Positions 1 to 10,594 of a stretch of DNA of 36,069 nt are shown here, piece after piece. A model generated the notes under the pieces. The model was not told where the DNA came from and made no database searches. It was given only the letters and a program-made list of their open reading frames with translations. The stretch is from assembly GCA_002803225.1 (NCBI GenBank), contig NXFV01001384.1, positions 1 to 36,069 on the forward strand. The letters run 5' to 3'. This DNA is from Gamarada debralockiae (lineage: Eukaryota > Ascomycota > Leotiomycetes > Helotiales > Hyphodiscaceae). The position numbers were made by a program, and so were the translations under genes. The first letter of the stretch is position 1. Each line of letters begins with the position of its first letter.

Positions 1-238
1 CAATTCGAGCCATTTTAGATGTAAAAAGATGAATTTGGATGCGAAAAGATGAATTTGGATGCGAAAAGATGAATTTGGATATAACGAATTTTGAAAATTT
101 TTGTTCGTATTACGTTATAGCGAGAGATTCGTTATATGGCGTAAAACGCCACCTAATTTTAAAAAGTCCCCAAAAAAATTCGTTATAGCCAGATATTCGT
201 TATATCCGAATTCGTTATAGCCAGATTTTACTGTAGGG
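1..238 (-). mobile_element. Terminal fragment of a pogo/mariner-like element
   Basis: Positions 21-80 hold three tandem copies of a 20-bp unit (GAATTTGGATGCGAAAAGAT, the outer ones partial). From about 80 to 236 the motif TTCGTTATA recurs several times on one strand or the other and ends in TTTTACTGTA followed by GGGG. Read on the minus strand this gives a terminus of the type TACAGTAAAATCTGGCTATA followed by AACGAA. TA-flanked ends with repeated TATAACGAA motifs are typical of pogo/Tc1-mariner DNA transposons and their MITEs. No transposase frame is visible and the other end lies outside the window, so this may equally be a non-autonomous copy. Confidence 0.55.
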
Positions 239-660
239 GGATCTTGAGAATCAGGGTGGTTTCTAATTAGTGTGATTAGCGACCGATTAATTAATCGGCC
301 AATCAGCTGATTACTAATTAATCGCAATCGATTAATCGATTAGGACTAGCTTAGTACAGTGGGCGATAGATACACAACCGAAATAACCCAGATTCAAAAA
401 TTAGAAAATTAGAATAGCGAACAGTATATATATTAGAACATATCACCGACTCAATCTTGAGCCAAAAACGAAGATTAGTGATAAATTGACAAGGAAGATC
501 TAGAGAAGGAGAAAGAGGAGACGAATGACGATGCTATAGTAAAGGCTTAGAAATCTGGCTTCTAGCTCATAGGTTCTCTCTTAGAGTGCCTTGAGAAAGT
601 CATTTAAAAAGAGCCATCTTCTATTCACGTTCACTACTACTTCCTACTAGCAAGTTGTTA

Positions 661-954
661 TCGGAATCGCAAAGCATCTAACTCCTTTATTTGGCCAAAT
701 AACTCTGCTCGATTATAAAGCTCCCTTAATTACTCGAGTATTTTGGCTTGAATATGGCCCATAAGAATATCAATAAAGATAGAATGCTTAGTCTTAAGAT
801 GGGATCGTAGATTTAAAGAAACCCCTTTAGTTTTAAAGATTGGCGCTACATTATTTGTCGTGCAAGGAATATAATATTTGTATGCTGGACCCTCATCAAT
901 AGTTGCTGTACGACTATATGCCCATACAAGTAGGCCCGCGAGTCTTGGTTGATT
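661..954 (-). pseudogene. hAT transposase N-terminal (BED zinc finger) remnant
   Basis: The minus-strand frame from about 954 down to 733 reads through a BED-finger-like pattern: a CTT stretch after YYIP, then FKTKGVSLNLRSHLKTKH, matching the C..C...F...G.(S/T).NL..HL...H layout of hAT transposases. The first cysteine of the usual pair appears to be replaced by tyrosine. A stop follows at 730-732, the frame then stays open to about 661, and after that only interrupted frames remain before the element end. The catalytic and dimerisation domains are absent. Recognition rests on the motif alone. Confidence 0.45.
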
Positions 955-1084
955 CCTGAGCTGTGGAAGTAATATAAGAAAAAGAATTTGCTTCAGAAGC
1001 TATATTTGAGATCAATAATTATTGTACGAAGGTAAAGGGTGAGAGGAAATAAGAAAAGCAGTAAAAATCATGAGGGGATTAATC

Positions 1085-1301
1085 CACCAGGGGTTGACAG
1101 AATTCGTGCACCACCTCCAAAAGAAGACGCGACCACAGCTCTCCAAGAAACTATTTATATCGAAAACTTTTGGTACAAAATTTGAAGGCGCCTTTTTTAT
1201 GATGAAGCCAGTGTAATATATAGTTCCTTTGGACTTTGCGTTTTAAAGTTATTAAGAGTTGGATTTTTGAAGTGGTGCACGAATTTTGCCAACCCCTGGT
1301 G
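1085..1301. mobile_element. Nested 217-bp MITE with about 37-bp inverted repeats
   Basis: The left arm 1085-1122 and right arm 1265-1301 are near-perfect inverted copies: both begin CACCAGGGGTTG and contain AATTCGTGCACCAC, with only a few mismatches over about 37 bp. There is no coding potential between them. It sits inside the hAT-like element close to its right end, so it inserted later. Confidence 0.7.
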
Positions 1302-1361
1302 ATCGCGATTGGCGATTAATCGTCTGACTAATCGATTAGTTAATAATCGAAAACCACCCTG

Positions 1362-2086
1362 AGAAGGATAAGTTACCTTGACGACTGAGGGCCGGGATAC
1401 GGTGTAGCCTAAGTCAACAGTCGGGGCTTAGGGACATCCACTCCCTGATACTAGGGCTCTATACTGGGCACCAGCGAGCAAAACAAAAAGGCATCCCAAA
1501 TGTAGTAACCGCAACATTGCCAAGTCTCTGTTGCTTCGGGAAGAGACTCTACGGTTTGTACGCCATTTTAGAATGCAGACATTCCAGTACATCGTGTATA
1601 CGGTGTCGCGTCATAGTATACGCACCAGTGCATGCGTCGACCAGCGTCGTACGGGATGGCTCAGCAGACATGAACGGAGAATATCCTCTTTCATTGTGCA
1701 TTTGTAATCTTGGTCCTGAAGTTGTTGAAGGATCCCAATACGAAACTTGTGCAGAAATACGAGGCGGATGAGAAAGCTGGGATTCATTGATTGAGTCTGT
1801 GCGCTTGGGAGCATATTAGACGACATCAAAGCTACCATTATTACGTTCCGAATGGCCATGGCTGAGCGTCCGTCCCACTTCTGACCTTCTGTATGCATAT
1901 TCATCAACACTTAATATTTCTCCAACTCCTTTCTGAGTCTAATCTCCTAACTCCCTTGCCAACGTCTCCTTCGAATCTTCTGATCCTGTACCACGAATTG
2001 TAAAAATAGAGGATAAAGTTGAATTTCGTTCTCCAAGTGATATTCTTTGCGCTTCCCTAAGCCAGTTCAGATGCTTTATAGTTCTA
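1362..2086. other. Intergenic stretch with one unassigned minus-strand ORF
   Basis: There is no confident gene here. The longest frame is minus-strand 1910-1611 (99 codons), which reads KWDGRSAMAIRNVIMVAL and later RIGILQQLQDQDY. Its composition looks protein-like but I do not recognise a family, and there is no clear partner exon. It could be a leftover exon of a decayed gene or chance. Confidence 0.3.
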
Positions 2087-3520
2087 TTACACACTTGCTA
2101 GATATTCCACATCAACATCCATCGTCTGTTTAATAACATTCTGATTTTGCCATGCACCATCCTCCTCCCTCAGTCCTTCCGTACTCTCTGTATCATCGTT
2201 ATTTCTCCGCTCGCGATCCCGACCGCCTAATATCGACGTATGGCCTCCCAGTTTATTATTCGCCGCGTAATCACTCGGAACCCGTCCGGCAAAAGATGAA
2301 AAAATGTATTTATTATTCTGTGATATCCCGTGATGTTCGGTGATGGCAAAGGTGTTGACGGTAGGCTGGAGCTCAATGATTAAGCGACCGAGGGAGGGGA
2401 CGGCTGTGCACATAATACTGAGGTTCATCATTGCTCTGGGTGGTTTGTAAGCGTTTGCTGTGAGTGTTTGAAAGGGTTTTTGCTCACTGGTCCCATGCGC
2501 TTGAGCCAGTGTTGGCCCCTTGTCTCAGTGAGTTAACAGGCGACATAGCCAGTCATTGATTGTGTGGACTTACATGTCTTGTCGGAGGAGCTAAGGAGCG
2601 ATTGAAAATATCTAGCTTGGAAGCCCGTTGCTACGCAGACACTTATGCATTATTAGCTTGGTACTGGTATATACGGAAGGGTAGATTGCCGTACAGAATC
2701 CGTGTCGCAAACAGAGCCATGATCCCATAACGCCTTGCATTGGATAAATGGACTTTCCAGAAAGCCACCCATGGAAGTATTATAAGACCTGCATCCGTAA
2801 GAATATTCACAGATGTGATCGCATTATGAAGAGCATGCTAGATGATCATATTAGAATAATCGGAACAAAGTTTAGGGGTTCGCTCACTTGATCAATGCAA
2901 TGGCCGGTGAAGTCCCAAGGATGGGGCACCGAACACTGAAAAGATTGTGCTATAATAGATGTGATGGCCCATCCCACAATTAATGCAAAAAGACCCCGAC
3001 CTGCAAGCAGACTGTATCTCTCAGCCAGTAAACTCTGTATGAGTAAACTCAGCGACAATTTGGCGAATGCCATAGCTGCAATTAGGAGTATCTGGGCGCC
3101 ATATTCGTACTAGAAGTCCCATTAGATTTCCACGCAACCACGACCTTTTCTCGAAGGGAGCTACCTTCTGGTATAAATCAAAGTCGCTGTCTGTAACGGT
3201 TGCCCTCGTTCTGGCGAGCCCATGATCGATCGCAAGCTGGACGAAAACACTCTGCACTATCCCCAGGACCTGTAACAGACAGAAATGTTAGTTCTTGATC
3301 CACTTACAATTGGGGTTGAGAAAGGAGGCTGGTTTCTTACCGCGGCTCCTATCAGGAGGGTGTCCTCGAATTTGATATATTTTACAACATACCATCTGGT
3401 GAAGACTCGTGTAGCTACGAGAAGAACCATCAAAACAAGGAGGGTATATAATGTGACGGCCACATATCCGCCATGATCGTCGTCAGTTATGACAAACAGT
3501 GGCGGCAGAGTGCCTGACAT
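2087..3520 (-). CDS. SAT4/Pth11-like seven-TM integral membrane protein (rhodopsin-domain family)
   Basis: Seven exons assemble into a complete 365-residue protein: 3520-3341, 3269-3165, 3109-2888, 2837-2695, 2641-2574, 2518-2488 and 2435-2087. Introns are 50-71 bp with GT donors and AG acceptors (two use AAG), and every junction restores frame. Family hallmarks appear in order: an N-terminal TM with ATRVFTRWYVVKYIKFED, LYQK|YEYGAQILLIAAMAFAK, the LSLLIQSLL helix, FQCSVPHPWDFTGHCIDQ, ITSVNILTDAGLIILPWVAF, FATRIL, then MNLSIMCTAVPSLGRLI, and a polar cytoplasmic tail. The family (fungal rhodopsin/SAT4 domain, Pth11-related) is plasma-membrane located, and some members act as GPCR-like sensors. 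The ligand is unknown. The 31-nt sixth exon supplies the conserved W..W..Q stretch. The gene is divergent from the permease at 4633. Confidence 0.88.
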
Positions 3521-4632
3521 ATTTGCTCATCTGAACTTGCCCTCAAGCGTGGATCGGGGAGACATAACCAAGCAACTGTGTGGTTTTCTATAGATGGCTA
3601 CAGCACACGAGCTGGTGTGTGCATCGGCCTTTTGATGGTCCTTGGCTAGCGTAAAACGCTTGTAGGGAGATAGTAGGGTCCTGGGGAGTATTAGTGTGAT
3701 CACTGTCCTTTCATTGTCCAGGGTACTGAGCACTTAACTAATCCAACTAAAACTTAGGTATGGACAAGCGACTAAGCCTCATGTCATTTGATAAAAAGCC
3801 GCACCTTCGCATGTGAATGAACTTCCAGACCCACTCCGTCGGGTTCTTCGATTCACCTTCATGTTACATCCTCCGGTACCAGTGTATAGGGTTTTTGGAT
3901 GCATTTTCACGTACACCTTCCGAAACCCACGACGTTGGGTTCTTGAATAGAGATATGATAGACATCAAAATAAATCTCTTGATTCGAAGTCGCCGTCACT
4001 CTGTGGTTGACCCGACTGCGGCTCACCATACATTGAGGAGACTGTTTAGGAAGGAGGACAATCGGTTACATACCGTTGCCATTAACCTTACTCTTTATAG
4101 AATAAATAACCGAACCGTCATACCGATTTTTCGGCACAAACCCTCCGCAAGACCACCTCCTTTTTTCGCCATATCTGACGTGAATGAGACAAAGCCTCAA
4201 CGTCTCAGCGCGCCCACTTTCCTCTTTCACCCTAGCTCTTGGGAGGGTGGCAAGCCACAACGTGTCAGCAAGCCCACGTTCCTGTTTTGTCCTAGCTTAG
4301 GCAAGCCACAACATCCGAGCACTTTTTCTCTTTCGCCTCGCCCGAGCTTACCACATGGAAGGAAGCTCTCCTCCGCTTAAACACTTATCAAGCTAAAAGG
4401 CAAGCTGCAAGGGCCCATAATAGCTATGCCTATCATGCAAGAAGGGGCACAGGCAAATCGAACCCTTGACACTTCTCATCCCCCTATTACGTCCCATTTG
4501 AAACCTTAGTGCCAGGGGACGCACCTGATCATTAGTTAATCTATGTCTTCTGGATTTCTAGTGCAGAGAATCATTCTTACTCAAGACTCCTCCTCTCAAC
4601 TCTAAACATCATCCTTAGAACAATCACACAAA
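3521..4632. other. Divergent intergenic region with degenerate direct repeats
   Basis: This lies between two divergent genes and must contain both promoters. A plus-strand frame at 3817-4380 (187 codons) is open, but it is built on degenerate direct repeats: 'AAGCC(T/A)CAACGT(C/G)TCAGC' followed by a CCCAC(T/G)TTCCT stretch occurs at about 4193 and 4251, with a third partial copy at about 4304. A weaker pair occurs at about 3829 and 3922 (ACCCACnnCGT(C/T)GGGTTCTT). I do not regard it as a gene. Confidence 0.45.
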
Positions 4633-6507
4633 ATGCGAACCATGGATGATGCTATCGAGATGAATACACGGGGGAGCCCGTCAATGCGCGACGGGCACAA
4701 TCGTACAAAATCTGATATTGAGCGAAATGACGCGGCGACCAATAGGAGTGGCAGGCCAGGCGAAATGAATGTAGGAAGTAACAAACCTCCCAACATATTT
4801 ATCCCTTGAAAATCACTCACAATTGGTGCCGCAGAGGAGCTTCGGTTCACTATCCATCCTTGCCCTCTCCATTACACTGCTCGCATCTTGGGAATCAATT
4901 GCAAGGTTAGAATTGAACAAATACGGATATATAGGTGGCTGACTCATGGAATTTGCAGTGGATTCGCACCAGGCCTGATAAATGGAGGTCCGGTAGCTCT
5001 GACCTGGGGAATGCTGTTATCTCTCTCTGGAACAATGGCGTTAGCTCTATCTTTGGCTGAGATGGCCTCGATTTGTCCAATCGCAGGTGCACAGTACCAT
5101 TGGACTGCCCTATTTGCACCGCCCAAAATAAGACTATTTCTTACATGGATGCAAGGTAAGTATGCAAACATACTTCGAGGTCCGCAAAGGAATAAGAGTG
5201 TAACTGATGCAGTGCGGAATAGGTTGGGTTACTGTATTTGCATGGCAAACAGCTGTTACCAGTGTCATGTTCCTAGTAGCAACGCAGATTCAAGGTGTTG
5301 TCGTGCTAAACTACCCAAACTACGTATTTGAGCGGTGGCACGGGACACTCCTCGCATGGGCAACAATGATCTTCTCTTTTGCGGTAAATGTCTACGGTAT
5401 CAAAACACTGCCCTTAATTCAACTTGTAGGCGGAATTTGCCATGTAACATTTTTCGTTGCACTCGTTATTCCGCTCGTGCTTCTATCCCCTCGGAGCACA
5501 GCTGAATTTGTCTTTACTGAGCACTTGAATAAGGGTGGATGGAGCGATGGCCTCTCATGGTGTATCGGCTTATTGACCGTAACATACTGCTTTCTTGGTA
5601 AGTTACATCGAACAGGCGAGATACCTAAACCATCTTTATTAATCCCTCCTTTTAGGCTTTGATGGTGCAATTCACATGAGCGAAGAAGTCCGCAATGCGC
5701 CAATAGTTATTCCAAAAATTTTAGTTCAGACTATCACCATCAACGGAAGCCTCGCTTTTACATTCGTCCTCATCCTCTTGTTTTGTATCGGGGATATCGA
5801 GAAAGCCGTAAATACACCAACTGGCTACCCTATTATCCAGATATTTTATCAGGCAACAGGGTCTGTCAAAGCCGCGACTGCTATGATGGCCTCAATAACC
5901 ATGATTGGCATGGCGTCTAGTATAGGAGTTGTCGCGTCAGTGTCTCGCCTAACCTGGGCTTTTGCACGTGATGGGGGCCTCCCTTTTTCAAAGTTCTTTG
6001 CCCACGTAAGGCCACTTTCTGTTTCTGCTCAGGATCGTTTGCGCTGACTCAGTTCTGGTTCAGGTCGACCCCAGACATCATGTTCCCTTCCGTTCAATTG
6101 GCCTCGTCTCAACAACTGTAGTCCTGCTATCCCTAATCAACATCGGGTCTTCAACAGCTCTTAGTGCTCTCCTCGCACTTACGAACATCTCCCTCTACAT
6201 CTCCTATCTTATCCCAATCGTCTTAATCTTGCTAAAACGCATTCGTAAGGAGCCTATCAACTTTGGACCCTGGACCCTCGGCCGTTGGGGAATGGCTGTA
6301 AATTTATATGCGGTAGTGTTTGGGATGTTCGTGTGTATTTTCGTGCCTTTTCCACCTATTGTTCCAATTACTGCTGAGAACATGAATTACTGCGCGCCGG
6401 TATTCTTGGGTTTAATTGTGTTATTGGGATTTGATTGGGCGTTCAGAGGCAGAATTGCATATACAGGGCCGTTGAGGAAGTTGCTGCAGCCGACTAATGG
6501 GGAGTAA
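4633..6507 (+). CDS. Amino-acid/choline/GABA-type permease (APC superfamily)
   Basis: Six exons give a 524-residue protein: 4633-4770, 4835-4905, 4959-5155, 5223-5597, 5656-6005 and 6064-6507. Introns are 53-67 bp with GT..AG, and all junctions keep frame. The hydrophilic N-terminus (about 46 residues) precedes RSFGSLSILALSIT and the family block GFAPGLINGGPVALTWG, followed by AEMASICPIAGAQYHWTALF, LGFDGAIHMSEEVRNA (the conserved E-E-x-x-N-A-x-x-x-x-P motif of the fungal ACT/choline transporter group), FARDGGLPFSKFFAHV and SLYISYLIPIVL. Roughly 12 TM helices are expected. These are plasma-membrane proton-coupled importers of amino acids, GABA, choline or polyamines, and substrate cannot be told from sequence. 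Exon 4 uses the second of two nearby acceptors (5222), since only that one gives G-W-V-T-V-F-A-W. The gene looks intact. Confidence 0.9.
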
Positions 6508-7265
6508 AATTGTTCGTAGAGTAATTAGAACGTAGGGAACGAGTTTGTTCATTTATAATGAGCAATTTTACCGTCCAACTAACTTCTAATTCCTCGTCTT
6601 GTGGGTCTTCAACGCCAATCGCTCTGGGCAGCAGCGAGGCGTTACTTTATGTGTCGGACTTTCATCTTTTGGGCCAGAAACATTGATACATAGCAGGTAA
6701 AAGTCTCTCGATTCGAACTCGTCGTATTTGGAAGCTATTAAATCCTATTACTTTGTCTGCCAAGTGGTATTCAACATGATTAATCCCTGGTAGTCTGAAA
6801 GGATCGCCATTACGCAGCTTCCTTATGCCGACCTCAATTCGGTATCATGTTCATCTCAACCTACGCCTTTCTCTGATTTCTGGTCCCTTTATCAACTACA
6901 TATGTAACTAAGTCTAACTGCTGCATAATGTCACTCTGGCTTTGGATATCTCGCCGTCGACATGTCTACTCGTATTGGCTTTTGAGAACTTTTGTGATCA
7001 GCATCGCTCGGTCTTCCTCGACTAGGCCCGTGTGCTACAAAAACCAAGTTCTGTGTTTGGGTCGCGGGACGTTGTGGCGCAAATATGTACTGCTTAGCCT
7101 CTGCAACTGAATACTTCCAGAGACATTTCCCGTGTGCTTGAAGGTCTCGAATTTAACTTGAAAAATTAATATAACCAGATAAGTCCTGTAGTCTTCGCAA
7201 TGTACATCTTCTTGTCCCAAAATTCTTCTTTTCTCTGTTCGATTCTTTCATTGTCCTTCAACAAT
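6508..7265. other. Intergenic, nothing recognised
   Basis: Only short unsupported frames are seen. It lies between the permease stop and the first recognisable codons of the membrane-protein pseudogene, whose missing N-terminus would have been here. Confidence 0.5.
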
Positions 7266-7269
7266 TCAT

Positions 7270-8870
7270 GATGGCTCATTCAGGAATCTCCTTCTCCCCT
7301 TCCTCGCCATTTTTCTCTGCCTGGCTATTGCTGCAACAATAATCGTTATTACCATCGTCTCTCCTACAATGAGAGAATATGGTCCATACTCAGGCTGGCA
7401 ACATACATAGTATGCCGTAGTCTCAACCCTGATCGCAACTTTGCTCACGACCATTATCGTGTTCCCAATCCGCCCATCTCTGGATCAGCTACGTTGACCT
7501 CCAACTCGCGAAATTCCCTCAACAACTAGACGATCTGAACAGCAGATGGCGCACGGAGTTGAGCCTCGCCGGACTCCTGGGATCGCTCAAACACTGCTGG
7601 GTGATCTTGTCGTACATCATCACGGATGTAATCACAACCTCAATCGCCGTAACACTTACGCCGACCCTAGGAACCAAGACCATCACCTGCTCGCCCCTGA
7701 TTCCAAACGACGAGCCCAACCTATGCGTAGGAGCAGACCCTTCCCTCGAGGACGGTGGGGCAGGTCATTCAGCGTCAACAACATGGCCTACGCTTGCCCG
7801 CTTCAATCGGGCCTCACAGTGATGGGCAGCATCAACACCATCGACCATTCGTCCTACGCCTACGCGGACAAAGGGGTCGCAGTTCAAAATTCCGTTCTTG
7901 GGGCTACAGTCAGCATATACGACTCGGACGGGGCGTTCAGGCCAGACTTGGGTGGCTTAACTGCTCAATACGGGAGAAGCGCTCTCAATACACAGCAATG
8001 TGTCCCCGCCATGCTCTCAAATCCGTACACATGTCGCGCAGGCGGCATCATCCCTAAAACCGTGAACCTCACCGTGACGTCCAATGACAGCGCCTGCACG
8101 GTCGGCACCGGTTCATACGCGTACACAGACCAGCCAACAATGGTAAAAGGCTACTGCCCCCATACCGAAATCAGACAAGGCACACTCCTCTTCGCAGGAG
8201 CTTCAGGCTATGCTCAAACACTACCCCAAACAATTGCTGACCCGAATTGGAGTAATATCAGCTCTGGTCTTGGCAGTCTGGAATTGTATTCCGTCGAATG
8301 CCCGATTGATGCTAGGGACGTCTTCGATTGGCGTTGGGTTTAGCTCGGTCTGCGAAATAATTCTCACAATGGTTTTAGTCGCATCTTATTCTCTCCCACT
8401 CCCTGAAGGTAGCTGTATACCGGGCTACACACCCAGTACGGGCTTCGATCCTTGTGGCACTGGCAGCGACGACCATGTATCAAGCGCTAAGGGAACGACC
8501 AGGAAGACGGTTTCTTCCAAAGCATAGCCAACGTCGCTATCGGAGGTAATTTCAGTGATTATAGGACAGGGCCGTGAGCGTTTCCCACAAAGTACGAATG
8601 CACTGGAAGACATGTTGGGGTTGACAGCAGCGCTGGTCGTGAGCAGGAATTGGTTTAATGCGACGATGGCGATTGCGAATGGGTTTGGGACGGTGGAAGC
8701 AACAAGGGTAGGGAGTCGGACGCTAAATGGAATTGTCTTTGTGAGATCTCCCCTGATTGCGGCGGTTGTGCTGGTGTGTTTGGTTTTGAAGACTTGGGAT
8801 CAGGAGGGAAGGGTGGATGGGAAGGCGTTGAGGACGAGTTGTTTGAAGGATTGTTGGAGAGGGATCTAAG
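7270..8870 (+). pseudogene. Decayed fungal multi-TM membrane protein gene (DUF3176-like)
   Basis: Consecutive fragments in shifting frames follow the order of a large fungal membrane-protein family: LPFLAIFLCLAIAATIIVI and SPTMREYGPYSGWQ (about 7290-7405), a stop at 7408-7410, LIATLLTTIIV, a frameshift near 7475, LWISYVDLQLAKFP (about 7480), SLKHCWVILSYIITDVITTS and TLTPTLGTKT (to about 7690), a frameshift near 7760, then ACPLQSGLTVMGSINTI and YAYADKGVAVQNSVLGA (to about 8340). The C-terminal part (about 8590-8860) reads NALEDMLGLTAALVVSRNWF. The family is a several-helix protein with a long extracellular domain and no known function. The stop at 7408 lies where family members have TGG, consistent with a CpA-to-TpA change. 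No start codon or intact N-terminal exon was found. The DUF name is from memory and less certain than the pseudogene status. Confidence 0.75.
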
Positions 8871-9208
8871 GTTGAGTGAGAGTGAGCGAGTGGAACATGG
8901 GAGGTGGCAGGATGTTGAGCTGGTGGATACAGGAAAGGGTAGAAATGTTGTGAGGACGAGCTTGTTGGATGGAAGGGGCGTGATGAGCCTTGAATTGGCG
9001 TAAGGTATTCTCTAGGAACCAGAGGTCTAGCAAATGTAAGCCATTAAGCAACAAAAATTGGGGGAGATGGAAGTCAAATGCGCTGACTTTGTGTGAGACC
9101 ATTGTTTCGGGGTTCTTTATTTTGTTTTATTGTACAGAGTGGCGCCTTCTTATGCATTTTGAAATGTTGATACATCTTGTACATTGTACAGTCATGCAAA
9201 TACCGAAT

Positions 9209-10173
9209 CTATTTCGACCTTGCATCATGCACTGCCTTTGGAAGTAGTGCCTCTTCCTCATCCGCTGATTTCTGCACCTTATCCGCAGTCACGTTTGAAC
9301 TGTCTCGATGTGGTTGTTGGACAGGTTTGCTCTCGGCGGCTTCAGGAGTAGCTTCAGACGACGACACAGGTGATGTGTCACCTGAGGAAGCCACATCTCT
9401 TGCGCGTAACTCTTCCTCCACTTCCTCCTCGTCGTCTTCGAATTCGGAGGCGTACGTCTCAGGATGTTGTCTGAAGCAATCTTGCATACCCCTACAAATT
9501 GTCAGCTGTGCCATAATATCCCTAACGCGCCAACTTACTTGAACTTTTCTATGCACTCGACACCCTTTGGCTCCTCATTCGAGTAGACAAAGCAGCTGAA
9601 CGCAGCTTTGAATTCTTCGCCACATGGTCCGTGGGCCATACCTCCCAAGCAAGGACAATCCCAATTAATCTCTCCCGTCTCTGGGTTGAACGCTCCTTGT
9701 TGATCTGCTTCTTCCTCTAAGCCTCCCAATTCACCCTCTTCCTCATCTGCTTGTTCCTCCCTAGGAAGAACCGCCTTCGCCGCAACTTTCATCTTGTTCT
9801 CTTCCGCTATCAGCTGAGCTTCCCGTTGTCGCTTCTCCTCTACAATCGCATCTATCGTCGGCTGATCCGATTCTTGAATATGGTGGATCGATTCATCGAG
9901 TCGTTGGATGGCAGCTTGGAGGTTGCCGTTAGCAGGTGGTACACGACAGAATCGGGAATCCTCACCTTCTGGCTCTTCCGCGAATACATGGCTCGTATTA
10001 TAGTAGTAAATTCCGCCAATAGCAAGTCCCCATCTAGCTACGCTGCTCTTCCAACTCCGCGACTTCTTCGCAGGTGGTGCGGCGCTTAGGAATCGTCTGG
10101 AGGCGTGATTTTGGGCGAGAGTTCGGGATGGGAGTATGCGCCGCGGTGCGGCTCGAATCGCTGATTTATACAT
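9209..10173 (-). CDS. MIA40: Mitochondrial intermembrane space import and assembly protein Mia40
   Basis: Exons are 10173-9539 and 9491-9209 (47-bp GT..AG intron), giving 305 residues. A second, in-frame 51-bp intron at 9965-9915 (GTGAGG donor, GCTAAC branch site, AAG acceptor) is likely and would give 288. Residues 1-30 are an Arg/Ser-rich mitochondrial presequence and about 47-59 a membrane anchor. The redox CPC motif lies at 173-175, followed by twin CX9C pairs (C184/C194 and C207/C217), exactly the Mia40 arrangement. The second intron falls between the last two cysteines. Mia40 oxidises and traps small Cys-motif proteins in the intermembrane space and is reoxidised by Erv1. The acidic C-terminal tail ([10 protein letters not shown]) is typical of fungal homologues. 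It is divergent from thiamine pyrophosphokinase. Confidence 0.95.
9915..9965 (-). other. Probable in-frame 51-nt intron in Mia40
   Basis: The minus strand reads GAAG|GTGAGG ... GCTAACGG ... CCAAG|CTGCC. Donor, branch point (about 14 nt before the acceptor) and length fit the other introns in this window. Because 51 is a multiple of three and there is no stop, an ORF caller would read straight through it. Removal changes EEPEG...LQAAIQ to EEPEAAIQ. Confidence 0.65.
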
Positions 10174-10594
10174 GTCGGATGGTTGGTATTAAAGATAGTG
10201 ACGGGGTTGACTGGGGGTTAAGACAAAGGAAAGGTTGTATGTGGACATCGGAGCTTTGGATGGAGGAAGGTAGGGAGCTATTTTGTAAGCATCATAATTT
10301 TTTGAGGTCCGATTATTAATCACGTGAGAGTACTTTTTCGGTGATTCATCAGCTTTTCTGTAAATTTGTTTTTCAATCTGCCAAAATTGACAGATTATCT
10401 GTCACAACACTCTTTGTTATCAATTCTTCTTTCTCTTTGAATATGGAGTCCGTATAAAGTTTCTTCGCTGTCACAATCTGCACATCTCCAACCATTGGAC
10501 ACTACAATCCTGCAGTGCAGTTCCCCCATTTGGCACGTGTGACATCAATCAACATCTGGTTAGATCCTATACCACGTCAGGCCTGATACGCTCA
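10174..10594. promoter_or_regulatory. Divergent promoter between MIA40 and thiamine pyrophosphokinase
   Basis: Both genes are transcribed outward from this 421-bp stretch. It holds two CACGTG E-boxes (10321-10326 and 10534-10539) and a 15-bp near-palindrome, GACAGATTATCTGTC, at 10389-10403, with a TCTGCCAAAATTGACAGA-type stretch just before it. CACGTG is bound by bHLH factors in fungi. The palindrome is a candidate dimer site. Function is inferred from position only. Confidence 0.5.

Larger units (their letters stand above)
252..1361 (-). mobile_element. Internally deleted hAT-like element
   Basis: The ends are an imperfect terminal inverted repeat, CAGGGTGGTTT at 252-262 and AAACCACCCTG at 1351-1361, with clusters of the subterminal motif CGATTAAT/ATTAATCG inside both ends (about 275-345 and 1310-1350). 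CAGGG...CCCTG ends are typical of hAT elements. A convincing 8-bp target duplication is not visible. The interior carries a minus-strand BED-finger remnant (listed separately) and a nested MITE at 1085-1301. At 1.1 kb it is too short to encode an hAT transposase. Confidence 0.5.

Noticed and set aside
1517..1771. 84-codon plus-strand ORF
   Set aside because: It has no recognisable content and overlaps an equally long minus-strand frame; neither can be supported as a gene.
3817..4380. 187-codon plus-strand ORF
   Set aside because: It is built from degenerate direct repeats, has no recognisable domain, and lies in a divergent promoter region.
6690..6725. GATTCGAACTC-like T-arm word suggesting a tRNA
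   Set aside because: No acceptor, D or anticodon stems can be formed around it on either strand.
9751..10089. Plus-strand ORF opposite Mia40
   Set aside because: It is antisense to an intact Mia40 exon and its sequence is explained by that gene.
10320..10594. TPP riboswitch upstream of thiamine pyrophosphokinase
   Set aside because: No TPP aptamer core (CUGAGA ... ACCUGA-type pairing) and no upstream intron were found.
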